DNA of 13,696 nt from JBAZOO01 sp041648735 (GTDB lineage: Bacteria > Verrucomicrobiota > Lentisphaeria > Oligosphaerales > CAITYL01): assembly GCA_041648735.1 (NCBI GenBank), contig JBAZOO010000049.1:1-13696 (forward strand), written 5' to 3'. A program made the translations under genes and the position numbers. Below, one piece after another: positions 8,101 to 13,696 of this stretch. The notes under the pieces were generated by a model. The model did no database searches. It was not told the origin of the DNA and was given only the letters and a program-made list of their open reading frames with translations. Position 1 is the first letter of the stretch; each line of letters begins with the position of its first letter.

Positions 8101-8310
8101 GGCCTGCTCAACCGCCTGGCCACGGCCACCGGCGGGGAACTGCTGGAACCGGCCCGCATCCAGGAAGCCGCCACCCACTTCGGCCCGCCGTCCCTGGTGC
8201 AGGAGGAACGCCGGCAATACGATCTCTGGAACTCCTGGTTCCTGCTCCTGGCGATCACCGCCGTCGCTGGCGCGGAATGGGCGCTGCGCAAGAAAGCGAG
8301 CCTGCCATGA
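5116..8310 (+). CDS. Large membrane vWA protein with split vWA domain and GATase1-like domain
   Basis: A 1064-residue membrane protein. Hydrophobic segments lie at about 17-35, 51-71, 81-98 and 117-134, and a C-terminal one at about 1038-1053. The vWA MIDAS starts at D152, S154 and S156 (LLDGSASM), but the rest of the domain (DYGLKLYTF at 389-397, T432, D458 in LLLSDGR) comes only after about 230 residues of Ala/Lys/Arg/Glu-rich, mostly helical sequence (157-385). After the vWA come a beta-rich segment (DAAIAGVEAPELIYTGDRF, 495-513) and a GATase1-like Rossmann region (about 598-735; LLLVDGRPRWEFRYL, FDVIILGD, GGTLVVIAG) with no cysteine at the expected nucleophile elbow. Beta-rich segments follow to the last anchor. 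It shares this order with the preceding gene, so the two are probably distant paralogs. ATGA overlaps occur at both ends. The function is unknown beyond membrane scaffold or adaptor. Confidence 0.85.
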   Translation: MTLEPSIPFPFPPATGPWLLPVAGAVALTALWVWLHRRLPPARRAWGRGAQFLLRVGAGFAALTAWAMGLQHLLSFATKWPLPLLLLGGALAVETVHALYGLERQSAPPPSGACLAPLRATLVLLLLFMLCQPVKTFTVHRKLDRYVAVLLDGSASMRIADTGLPPAERLRLAEFLGLGKVRRIFTLERTAGDLRAARREIQAQLDNLPPAGALAAAPEGHAARMQKKTKPLADTLRRVQKNLAASRAALAAPATGGNATPDGGLRNRLNAIVATVDGDILARCDEALKALAEAATAKPGPPTVDALKKAQETLARAVTAMQQAEAAVTAAGTELDLLAYAALPAETKKAVDAVAAMNRLELAAKLLNQPGGPGAGGGRQSLLDRLADDYGLKLYTFAGATAETSLKKMRAAGDGKPAAAPAAGEGRESQATDLVAAFQKAMGDIPADQFAGVLLLSDGRHNAAGSAEEIARRLGHLQIPVCPVSFGSSTHPPRDAAIAGVEAPELIYTGDRFVAKVEVKLDGLADQDVVIQLRNGKEVVDSRTLKAGADASRQQIELGAKPKVAGFHSYTVVIPPLPGEVTTANNHCALPVTVSDDKLKLLLVDGRPRWEFRYLKNLFAGRDPAVSLQYLLLNPDRAEGQAEPAKIAAAAARPAGECEATLLPATEEEWLKFDVIILGDVDPKALGEAGQKALRRFVATRGGTLVVIAGPLFMPHAYAGTPLAELLPVVFTAGTQPVTGGPEDSFRFELTQEGRSHPIMQLAAAPERSRNRWNTLPPMYWRHPLRDTKPGAAVLAYAHPLLAPDFLRAASTDEIPSETVLRQRREFERANALLVAQNYAGGRVLFAAADQSWRLRYQSGDTYHHRHWGQILRWGTADKLLYGAAGVRVGTDKCRYAPGEPVRLRARLSRADYSPVTNAAVSAVIRGGDGAARRHKLAFVPDSAGLYEARVDGLPEGDYTVELETNAKLEGKLPAGAFAVVSSLAAEMVELAPDTGLLNRLATATGGELLEPARIQEAATHFGPPSLVQEERRQYDLWNSWFLLLAITAVAGAEWALRKKASLP

Positions 8311-11300
8311 CCATGCCTGACCCCAACCTCTCAACCCGTTCCGGCGCCGTGCCGGAAGCCATCGCCAAACTGCTGCGCCGGCTGCTCTTCCGCACCCGCC
8401 TGGTCATCTTCCTGCGGGGAATCTGCGCCGTGCTCGGCGTCGGCATTGGCACCGCCCTGGCGGCCATGGGGCTGGATTTCTGCCTGGTGCTCTTCAACGC
8501 CTGGGAGCGCTGGACCCTCTCCGCCGTGCTTTACGCCTGCGTCGCCGGCGCCGGCTGGCGGTTCCTCGTCCACCCCCTGGCACGCAGCTTCACCCCGGCC
8601 GGCATCGCCCGCATGATCGAGGCCAACCATCCGGAAATGCAGGAACGCCTCAGTTCCGCCATCGAACTGCTCACCAGCAAGGATGCGCCAGATTTGCGCG
8701 GTTCGCAGGTGTTGATCCAGGCGCTGACGGATGCCGCGGTCAAGGACGCCGCCCTGATCAAGCCGCGCCAGGAACTCTCCCTGCGCGCCGCCGCCCGCCC
8801 CTTCGCCTTCGCCGCCGCCCTCCTCGCCGCGCTGGCGCTCCTGGCCGCCGCCTGGCCGGCCCGCACCGGCTTCCTGCTGACCCGCGCCGCCGCCCCCTTC
8901 CTCAATCTCTCCAACCTCGCCGCCCGCGATTTGACCGTCACCCCGGGCGACATCACGGTCGCGCACGGCAATCGGCTCGACATCACGGTCGCCACCGCCC
9001 GCCTCGAGCTGGCCACCATCACCCTGCTCCGGCGGCAGGCCGACGGCCGGGAAAGCCGCGACGAGATGGCCCGCGTCCCCCGCGCCGGCGGCCAGCGCCA
9101 GCGCCAGCTCTACACCTACTCCATTCCCATCCTCGACAAGGGCTTCCAGTACCGGATCCTCGCCGACCATGCCCTGACCCGCCATTATACCGTCAAGGTC
9201 GAAATCCCCGCGGCCATCCACCAGGTGGACCTGAAGCTCGACTATCCGGAGTACGCCCACCTCCCGCCGAAACTCGAAGCCAACAGCTCCGGCGCCATCT
9301 CCGCCTTGGCGGGCACCCGGGTCACGCTCACCGCCAAAGTCAGCAAGCGCGTCCTCCAGGCCGAGATGCAAATTGCCGGCCAGGCGCCGCGGGTCGTGGC
9401 CGGCACGGCCGGCGCGGAGGAGGCGGACGGCAGCATCCCGTACCGCTTCGAGTTCCTGCTCGAGCCGGGGCTGGCCGGCATCTACAGCCTGCGCTTCAAG
9501 GATGATTTCGGCTTGGAAAACAACCGCTTCGAACGCCCGGTCCAAGCCCTCCCCGACCTGCCGCCGACCGCCACCCTCGACCCCAGCCGCCGCGAACTCC
9601 GCCTCACCCGCGGCGACCGCCTCCCCGTCGCCTGTGCCGCCACCGACGACATCGGCCTCGCCAATGTCGTCATGCTGCTCGAAGCCGACGCCACCACCCT
9701 GCCGCCGCGCCCGTTCACCCTCACGCCGGACAGCGGCGCCGAGGCGCCCGCCAGCAAAAGCTTCGCCGGCACGGCCGTCATCAACTTCGCCGACGACGCC
9801 TTCAAAACCGCCGCGCGCGTCACCGTCCGGATCCGCGCCGCCGACCATTGCCCAGTCGCGCTCAAGGGGCCGCAAACCGGCCTTTCCGACCCGCTCGCCA
9901 TCATCTTCGACGACCAAGCCAAGCCGTTCAAGGAACAGGCACTGGAGTTCCAAGTCGAGCAGACCCGCAAGACGCTGGAGCGCATCCGGGACGACCTCAC
10001 CCGCGCCGGCGAACGCATGGAACCGATCCGCGCCACGCTCGAAAAGGAAGACCCCATCCAGGAACAGACCGCCAAGACCATTGAAGAAAACCGCGGGGTG
10101 ATTGCCGACGCCAACCGCCAGTTGCATGAACTCGCCGACAAGAACGAAGGCGGCTTCTTCGACGCGCTGCCCAAAGACCTCCGCCAGATCGCCGACGAGC
10201 CGGTCAACCGCTCCCAAAGCCAGCTCGGCCAGATCAAGCTGGCCGACAAGCAGGCCGACCGCGTCGCCCTCGCGGAAGGCACCGCCACGAACCTGAAAAA
10301 AGCCGTGGCGGACCTCAACGCGTCGTTGAAAAAGCTGGACACCGCCGCGCGGGAGACCAAGACCGCCCTGGAGCTGGAGGCGCTCGCCACCAAGCAAGCC
10401 GCGCTCGCCCACGCCAAGGCCGAGGCGCCGCCGCCCCCAGCCCCGGCCGCCGCCGGCACCCCCCCGGAAGCCACGCCGCCGGATCCCGCCGCCGCGAAGG
10501 AAAACGCCGAATGGCAGCGGCAGCAGGAAACCGTCGCGGCGCGCGTCGCGGAACTGGTCAAGCACGATCCCGCCGCCGCCGCCAGCCTGGCCGAACTCAA
10601 CCAGAAAAAGGCCGAAGCAATGGCCGGCCGCCTCCGCGAACTCGCGGAACGGCAGACCCAAGCCGCCGCCGCCGCGCCGAACGCCTTGCGGCAGACGGCC
10701 CAGGAACAGGCGGGCATCGCCGCCGAAGCCCAGGAAACGGAAAAAGAGGCCGGGCAACTCCGCGACCAGGCCCGGAACACCACCCCCGATGGCACTCAAC
10801 CCCCCGCCTGGGATGAGGGACGGATCAACCAGCCGCTGAACCAGGCCCGCGAACAGGCCGCCACGGCCGCCAACGGCCTGAAAACTCTGGCCACGGCCGC
10901 GGAACAAGCCCGCGCCAAACCCGAAAAGCCACTCCCGGCCAGCCTGGCGGACGACACCCAAAACGCCCAGCGCCAGGCCGCCGAGAATTTCAAGCAGGCC
11001 GCCGCCGGCCTGGAGGCCATGGCGGCCGGCTTCCAGCAACAAGCCGCCGACCTGCGCAAAGCGGCCGCCGCCGCCGCGGCGGCCGCCGCGCCGCCGCCAC
11101 CGGGGCCACCACCCACCGCGGACGGACAGCCGGGAACGCCAACCCCGACCCCCGCCGGCCCGGCGCCGGCGAAGCAGGCCCAGGCCGCGGCAATGGCCCA
11201 AGCGGCCAGCAAAACCGCGCAGGCGGCCCAAACCCCTTCCGCGGCAACCGCGCTCCAGGCCGCCCAGGCCTTGCAGGCCGCCGCCGCCGCCGCCGCCAGC

Positions 11301-11570
11301 CAAGCCATGCAGGGCCAGGCCACCACCCAACCGAAAAACGCCGCCGGCATGATCGGCGCCATGGCGGCGGCCGGCCCCAGCTCCCGGCAACCGCGCTCCC
11401 CGGACGCGGCCGTGCTGCTCAAACGCTTCGGCCTGCGCCTCCAGGATTGGCAACGCCTGCCCGGCAGCCTGCGCGATGAAATCCTCCAGTCCGCCGTCGC
11501 CGACGGGCCGGAGGAATACCGCCCCCTCATCAAGCGCTATTTCGAGGAATTGTCAAAGCAGGCCCCATGA
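8307..11570 (+). CDS. DUF4175-like membrane protein with long Ala/Gln-rich coiled coil
   Basis: A 1087-residue protein. The start at 8307 (MTMPDPNLST) overlaps the previous stop as ATGA; the reading frame is open further upstream, but that sequence lies inside the preceding gene. Hydrophobic segments are at about 33-63, 70-86 and 164-184, with a conserved-looking ANHPEMQERLSSAIEL (106-121) between the second and third. Beta-rich, Ig-like segments follow (about 205-540; DYPEYAHLPPKL, DDFGLENNRF, DLPPTATLDP). Residues from about 550 to 1030 are almost entirely helical, Ala/Gln/Glu/Lys-rich coiled coil with a Pro-rich break at about 928-955. The last 48 residues form a distinct non-repetitive motif (DWQRLPGSLRDEI, EEYRPLIKRYFEEL). 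The layout resembles DUF4175/TIGR02302-type proteins, a call made from memory of architecture. The likely role is a membrane-anchored structural rod in the same complex. Confidence 0.75.
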   Translation: MTMPDPNLSTRSGAVPEAIAKLLRRLLFRTRLVIFLRGICAVLGVGIGTALAAMGLDFCLVLFNAWERWTLSAVLYACVAGAGWRFLVHPLARSFTPAGIARMIEANHPEMQERLSSAIELLTSKDAPDLRGSQVLIQALTDAAVKDAALIKPRQELSLRAAARPFAFAAALLAALALLAAAWPARTGFLLTRAAAPFLNLSNLAARDLTVTPGDITVAHGNRLDITVATARLELATITLLRRQADGRESRDEMARVPRAGGQRQRQLYTYSIPILDKGFQYRILADHALTRHYTVKVEIPAAIHQVDLKLDYPEYAHLPPKLEANSSGAISALAGTRVTLTAKVSKRVLQAEMQIAGQAPRVVAGTAGAEEADGSIPYRFEFLLEPGLAGIYSLRFKDDFGLENNRFERPVQALPDLPPTATLDPSRRELRLTRGDRLPVACAATDDIGLANVVMLLEADATTLPPRPFTLTPDSGAEAPASKSFAGTAVINFADDAFKTAARVTVRIRAADHCPVALKGPQTGLSDPLAIIFDDQAKPFKEQALEFQVEQTRKTLERIRDDLTRAGERMEPIRATLEKEDPIQEQTAKTIEENRGVIADANRQLHELADKNEGGFFDALPKDLRQIADEPVNRSQSQLGQIKLADKQADRVALAEGTATNLKKAVADLNASLKKLDTAARETKTALELEALATKQAALAHAKAEAPPPPAPAAAGTPPEATPPDPAAAKENAEWQRQQETVAARVAELVKHDPAAAASLAELNQKKAEAMAGRLRELAERQTQAAAAAPNALRQTAQEQAGIAAEAQETEKEAGQLRDQARNTTPDGTQPPAWDEGRINQPLNQAREQAATAANGLKTLATAAEQARAKPEKPLPASLADDTQNAQRQAAENFKQAAAGLEAMAAGFQQQAADLRKAAAAAAAAAAPPPPGPPPTADGQPGTPTPTPAGPAPAKQAQAAAMAQAASKTAQAAQTPSAATALQAAQALQAAAAAAASQAMQGQATTQPKNAAGMIGAMAAAGPSSRQPRSPDAAVLLKRFGLRLQDWQRLPGSLRDEILQSAVADGPEEYRPLIKRYFEELSKQAP

Positions 11571-12613
11571 CCATGCCACGATTTCCCACCCTCCTCCTCG
11601 CCGCCGCCTTGGCCGCCGGCGCCCCCACCCTCCTGCGGGCGGACACCGCCAGCGAACAGGAAGAAAAATTCCAGAAGGCCTGCGACGCCGCCATTGACCG
11701 CGGCCTTGCCCGCCTCGCCCAAAACCAGCAGCCCGACGGCTCCTGGGCGGGCGCCGGCCCGGAATATGCCGCCGCCTACACCGCCCTCCCCGTCATGGCC
11801 TATCTCGCCCGCGGCTATACGCCAAACCTGCCGCCCTATGGCGACCGCATCAACCGCGGCATCGACTGCCTCCTGCGCCGCCAGCAGGCCAACGGCCTCT
11901 TCTCCGCCAACATGTACGCCCATTGCATCGCCACCCTCACCCTGGCGGAAGTCTCCGGCATGGTGGACGCGGAGCGGCAGGCCCGGCTCGATGCCGCCCT
12001 GCCCAAGGCGCTCAAGGTCATCCTCGACGCGCAGCGCGTCCCCAAAGGCAACGGCCATCAGGGCGGCTGGCGCTACAGCCACCAAAGCAATGACAGCGAC
12101 ATCTCCCTCTCCGGCTGGGCGCTGATGTCCCTGCGCGCCGCCCGGGCCAATGGCGCCGGCGTTCCCGCCGAGGCCATCGACCAGGCCGTCCAGTTCATCC
12201 TCCGCCTCCGCAACGCCGACGGTGGCTTTTCCTATATGCCGGGCCAGTCCAATTCCAACCTCGCCCGCACCGGCGTCGGCCTGCTCTGCCTCGAACTCAC
12301 CGGACGCCACCGCGACGACCTCACCCGCAAGGCCGGCGATTATATCCTCGCCAACTTTACGGGGAGCGTGCAAAACGAAATCTTCTACTACAGCGTCTAT
12401 TATTGCGCCCAGGGCATGTTCCAGCTCGGCGGCGAAGAGTGGGACAAGTTCGCCCCCATGCTCTACGACCTGCTCCTCAAATCCCAGCAGCCGGACGGCT
12501 CCTGGCCAGTGCGCGGCCAGCATGAAACCGCCTATGGCCCGAACTATTCCACCGCCATGGCCATCCTCGCCCTCAGCGTCACCTGCCGCCAGCTCCCCAT
12601 CTACCAGCGCTGA
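11567..12613 (+). CDS. Secreted prenyltransferase/squalene-cyclase-fold (alpha/alpha-barrel) protein
   Basis: A 348-residue protein with an N-terminal signal peptide (hydrophobic 8-22, likely cleavage near LLRA-D at 25/26). The body is built from helical repeats with QW-type turns: QQPDGSW (54-60), QQANGLF (106-112), GGWRY (166-170), NADGGFSY (216-223) and QQPDGSW (307-313). These mark the squalene-cyclase/prenyltransferase-like alpha/alpha barrel. The class II cyclase acid motif DxDD is not present; the nearest sequence is D176-S-D178-I. Cyclase activity is therefore doubtful, and the protein may instead be a binding or structural member of the fold. It is half the length of a squalene-hopene cyclase, as expected for a single barrel. 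It overlaps the preceding gene by ATGA and is the last gene of the operon. It is probably exported and could be a client or outer component of the membrane complex. Confidence 0.85.
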   Translation: MTMPRFPTLLLAAALAAGAPTLLRADTASEQEEKFQKACDAAIDRGLARLAQNQQPDGSWAGAGPEYAAAYTALPVMAYLARGYTPNLPPYGDRINRGIDCLLRRQQANGLFSANMYAHCIATLTLAEVSGMVDAERQARLDAALPKALKVILDAQRVPKGNGHQGGWRYSHQSNDSDISLSGWALMSLRAARANGAGVPAEAIDQAVQFILRLRNADGGFSYMPGQSNSNLARTGVGLLCLELTGRHRDDLTRKAGDYILANFTGSVQNEIFYYSVYYCAQGMFQLGGEEWDKFAPMLYDLLLKSQQPDGSWPVRGQHETAYGPNYSTAMAILALSVTCRQLPIYQR

Positions 12614-12670
12614 TCCCCCCTGATGGTCACGAGGGCGCGAAGGCACCGGACGCCGTAGGGGACAGGCGAG

Positions 12671-12698
12671 GCTCCTCGCTCCTCGCTCCTCGCTCCTC
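12671..12698. repeat. Heptamer microsatellite (GCTCCTC)x4
   Basis: Four exact tandem copies of GCTCCTC. The array joins directly to a hexamer array, so the two run together with different periods, consistent with replication slippage. Confidence 0.9.
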
Positions 12699-12723
12699 GC
12701 GCTCGCGCTCGCGCTCGCGCTCG
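12696..12723. repeat. Hexamer microsatellite (CTCGCG)x4 plus CTCG
   Basis: Four exact CTCGCG units (12696-12719) plus CTCG (12720-12723), ending at the first A-run motif. Similar but shorter or interrupted hexamer runs precede the other three motif copies and lie in the lead-in of the 237-bp array (about 13151-13171). Confidence 0.9.
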
Positions 12724-13204
12724 AAAAACTCGAAACTCGCGTGGCGCCGTGGGGACAGGCGAGGCTCCTCGCGCTTCGCTCCTCGCTCTTCGCTCTTCGC
12801 GCTCGCTCTTCGCGCTCGCGCTCGCGCTCGCGCTCGAAAAACTCGAAACTCGTGGGCCGCCTTCCCGCGCCTCGCGCTCGCGCTCGAAAAAACTCGAAAC
12901 TCGCGTGGCGCCGTGGGGACAGGCAAGGCGCCTCGCGCTCGCGCCCGAAAAACTCGAAACTCGCGGGCCCTCTTGCCCGTGCCGCCTTCCCGCGCCACCG
13001 GGGAGCTTCAACCGCCAACTCCCGCCAATTGTTTGCGGCCTGCCCCCAGGGTGCAAGACAAACGTGTCGGTCGGCAATTTGGGCGTTTCAGGCTGCTGGA
13101 AAGGCGGCAGGCCTGGGGGACAGGTGAATTGCGGCCCGCCCCTCCCGCGCTTCGCGCTCGCGCTCGCGCTCGAAACTCGCCGGCTTCGCCACCGCTCCCC
13201 GAGC

Positions 13205-13224
13205 CACAGACAAGAATGTCTGTG
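13205..13224. repeat. Stem-loop module of the 237-bp repeat (8-bp stem)
   Basis: CACAGACA pairs perfectly with TGTCTGTG around AGAA. Identical copies lie at 13442-13461 and, cut by the window end, from 13679. Confidence 0.85.
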
Positions 13225-13244
13225 CCACGTTCCCCCGAGGCAAC

Positions 13245-13279
13245 GTCGAACATTGACCGCCGAACGTCCAACGATGAAT
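13245..13279. repeat. Five 7-bp units of the form NNNGAAC
   Basis: The sequence reads as five consecutive heptamers ending in GAAC or a one-base variant: GTCGAAC, ATTGACC, GCCGAAC, GTCCAAC, GATGAAT. The second copy (13482-13516) reads GTCGAAC, ATTGAAC, GCCGAAC, CTCCAAC, GATGAAT. The only two differences between the 237-bp units fall in this module. Confidence 0.8.
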
Positions 13280-13313
13280 GAGGGGACAGGAGAAAGCGCC
13301 TCGATCGCGAGGT

Positions 13314-13384
13314 TTCGCACGGAGCACACGGAGAGCGCGGAGGCGGAAGGGTTTTCTCCGTGGGTTCCGTGTGCTCCGTGCGAA
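13314..13384. repeat. 19-bp perfect inverted repeat, copy 1
   Basis: TTCGCACGGAGCACACGGA (13314-13332) is the exact reverse complement of 13366-13384, with 33 bases between the arms. As RNA it would form a long stem-loop. No T-tract follows. The arms contain the CACGGAGCACACGGAG word that I recall as a widespread interspersed repeat in PVC-group genomes; that recall is unverified. Confidence 0.9.
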
Positions 13385-13550
13385 GCTCCCCTCCCGCGCT
13401 TCGCGCTCGAAGCTCGCCGGCTTCGCCACCGCTCCCCGAGCCACAGACAAGAATGTCTGTGCCACGTTCCCCCGAGGCAACGTCGAACATTGAACGCCGA
13501 ACCTCCAACGATGAATGAGGGGACAGGAGAAAGCGCCTCGATCGCGAGGT

Positions 13551-13621
13551 TTCGCACGGAGCACACGGAGAGCGCGGAGGCGGAAGGGTTTTCTCCGTGG
13601 GTTCCGTGTGCTCCGTGCGAA
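13551..13621. repeat. 19-bp perfect inverted repeat, copy 2
   Basis: Exact copy of the 13314-13384 structure, 237 bases downstream, with arms at 13551-13569 and 13603-13621. Arms and loop are unchanged between the two units. Confidence 0.9.
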
Positions 13622-13696
13622 GCTCCCCTCCCGCGCTTCGCGCTCGAAGCTCGCCGGCTTCGCCACCGCTCCCCGAGCCACAGACAAGAATGTCTG

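Larger units (their letters stand above)
12651..12963. repeat. Compound satellite with recurring TCGAAAAACTCGAAACTCG
   Basis: The motif TCGAAAAACTCGAAACTCG recurs at 12721-12739, 12834-12852, 12884-12903 (one extra A) and about 12945-12963 (first T changed to C). Each copy is preceded by a variable run of CTCGCG-type hexamers. The segment GTGGCGCCGTGGGGACAGGC occurs at 12741-12760 and again at 12905-12924, and a degenerate relative (CGCCGTAGGGGACAGGC) opens the region at 12651. The core GGGGACAGG also appears in the 237-bp repeat downstream. Unit length varies because the hexamer runs expand and contract. Confidence 0.85.
12614..13696. other. Gene-free, repeat-filled region downstream of the operon
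   Basis: No credible gene lies in this stretch of more than 1 kb. Open frames exist on both strands, but they translate to RARARAR-, ERERERE- and SASASA-type repeats, the signature of satellite DNA read as protein. The order is: a short unique lead (12614-12650), a compound satellite with four copies of an A-run motif (about 12651-12963), a more unique stretch (about 12964-13140), then a tandem repeat with a 237-bp period running off the window. No hairpin followed by a T-tract was found directly after the operon, so the transcription end is not evident. Confidence 0.8.
13141..13696. repeat. Tandem array with 237-bp period, running off the window
   Basis: Unit 1 (13201-13437) and unit 2 (13438-13674) differ at only two positions by eye (13257 C versus 13494 A; 13266 G versus 13503 C). 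A third unit starts at 13675 and is cut by the window end. The lead-in 13141-13200 matches the end of each unit except for 12 extra bases, exactly two more hexamers of the GCTCGC type. Each unit contains three palindromic or periodic modules: a short hairpin, five heptamers and a 19-bp inverted repeat. No open frame in it looks like protein. Confidence 0.92.

Noticed and set aside
4696..8334. A 1212-residue open frame on the minus strand, and similar long minus-strand frames at 2579-5116 and 8331-11453.
   Set aside because: They mirror well-supported plus-strand genes. In GC-rich DNA with C/G third positions the complementary frame rarely has stops. The translations are Gly/Ala/Arg/Gln-rich without recognisable domains.
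11567..12613. Functional squalene-hopene cyclase.
   Set aside because: The protein is about half the length of that enzyme, carries a signal peptide and lacks the DxDD acid motif.
11537..13018. A 493-residue minus-strand open frame covering the last gene and the satellite region.
   Set aside because: Half is antisense to the cyclase-fold gene. The rest translates to ERERERE/SASASA runs from the hexamer satellite.
13314..13384. Intrinsic terminator for the operon at the 19-bp inverted repeat.
   Set aside because: The loop is 33 bases long, no T-tract follows on either strand, the structure is tandemly duplicated and it lies 700 bases past the last stop codon.
13088..13687. A 199-residue minus-strand open frame in the 237-bp tandem repeat (and a 321-residue one at 12601-13566).
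   Set aside because: The protein sequence simply repeats with the DNA period because 237 is divisible by 3, so any stop-free frame is propagated. There is no family resemblance and no ribosome site.
12671..13696. CRISPR array.
   Set aside because: The repeats have no regular 24-37 bp unit with unique spacers of constant size, and no cas gene is present. The periodicities are 6, 7 and 237 bp.

Overview
The window is high-GC bacterial DNA with one six-gene, plus-strand operon (589-12613) between two repeat-rich, gene-poor flanks. The operon architecture (MoxR ATPase, DUF58, two large membrane vWA proteins with amidotransferase-like domains, a DUF4175-like coiled-coil protein and a secreted terpenoid-cyclase-fold protein) and the short repeats built on CACGGAGCACACGGAG both suggest a bacterium of the PVC group (Planctomycetes/Verrucomicrobia/Lentisphaerae type). 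That placement is recall and inference, not a database result. No rRNA, tRNA, CRISPR array, transposase or phage gene was seen.

Layout. 1-85 is too short to assign and may hold the end or start of a neighbouring gene. 86-577 is non-coding and rich in hairpins. It includes two strong stem-loops and a directly repeated 68-bp element (224-291 and 316-383). A good Shine-Dalgarno at 578-582 sets the start of the MoxR gene at 589. The six genes then follow: MoxR AAA+ ATPase (589-1644), DUF58 protein (1668-2615), BatA-type membrane vWA protein (2612-5119), membrane vWA/GATase-like protein with a long helical insertion (5116-8310), DUF4175-like membrane coiled-coil protein (8307-11570), and secreted prenyltransferase/squalene-cyclase-fold protein (11567-12613). 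Genes 2 to 6 are joined by four successive ATGA overlaps, so translation is probably coupled. 12614-13696 has no credible gene. It holds a compound hexamer/heptamer satellite (about 12651-12963) and a 237-bp tandem repeat (13201 to the window edge).

How the genes may work together. MoxR ATPases typically act as chaperones or remodelers with partners that carry vWA (MIDAS) domains. Here the ATPase is followed by three MIDAS proteins: one predicted soluble (DUF58) and two membrane-anchored with large domains probably outside the membrane. The DUF4175-like protein adds a long coiled coil with membrane anchors, and the last gene supplies an exported alpha/alpha-barrel protein. The most economical reading is an envelope-associated assembly or remodeling machine powered from the cytoplasm. 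No experimentally defined function is known to me for this exact set. It differs from the classical Bat (aerotolerance) operon because no BatD, BatE or TPR gene is seen. This operon is the best candidate in the window for an undescribed system.
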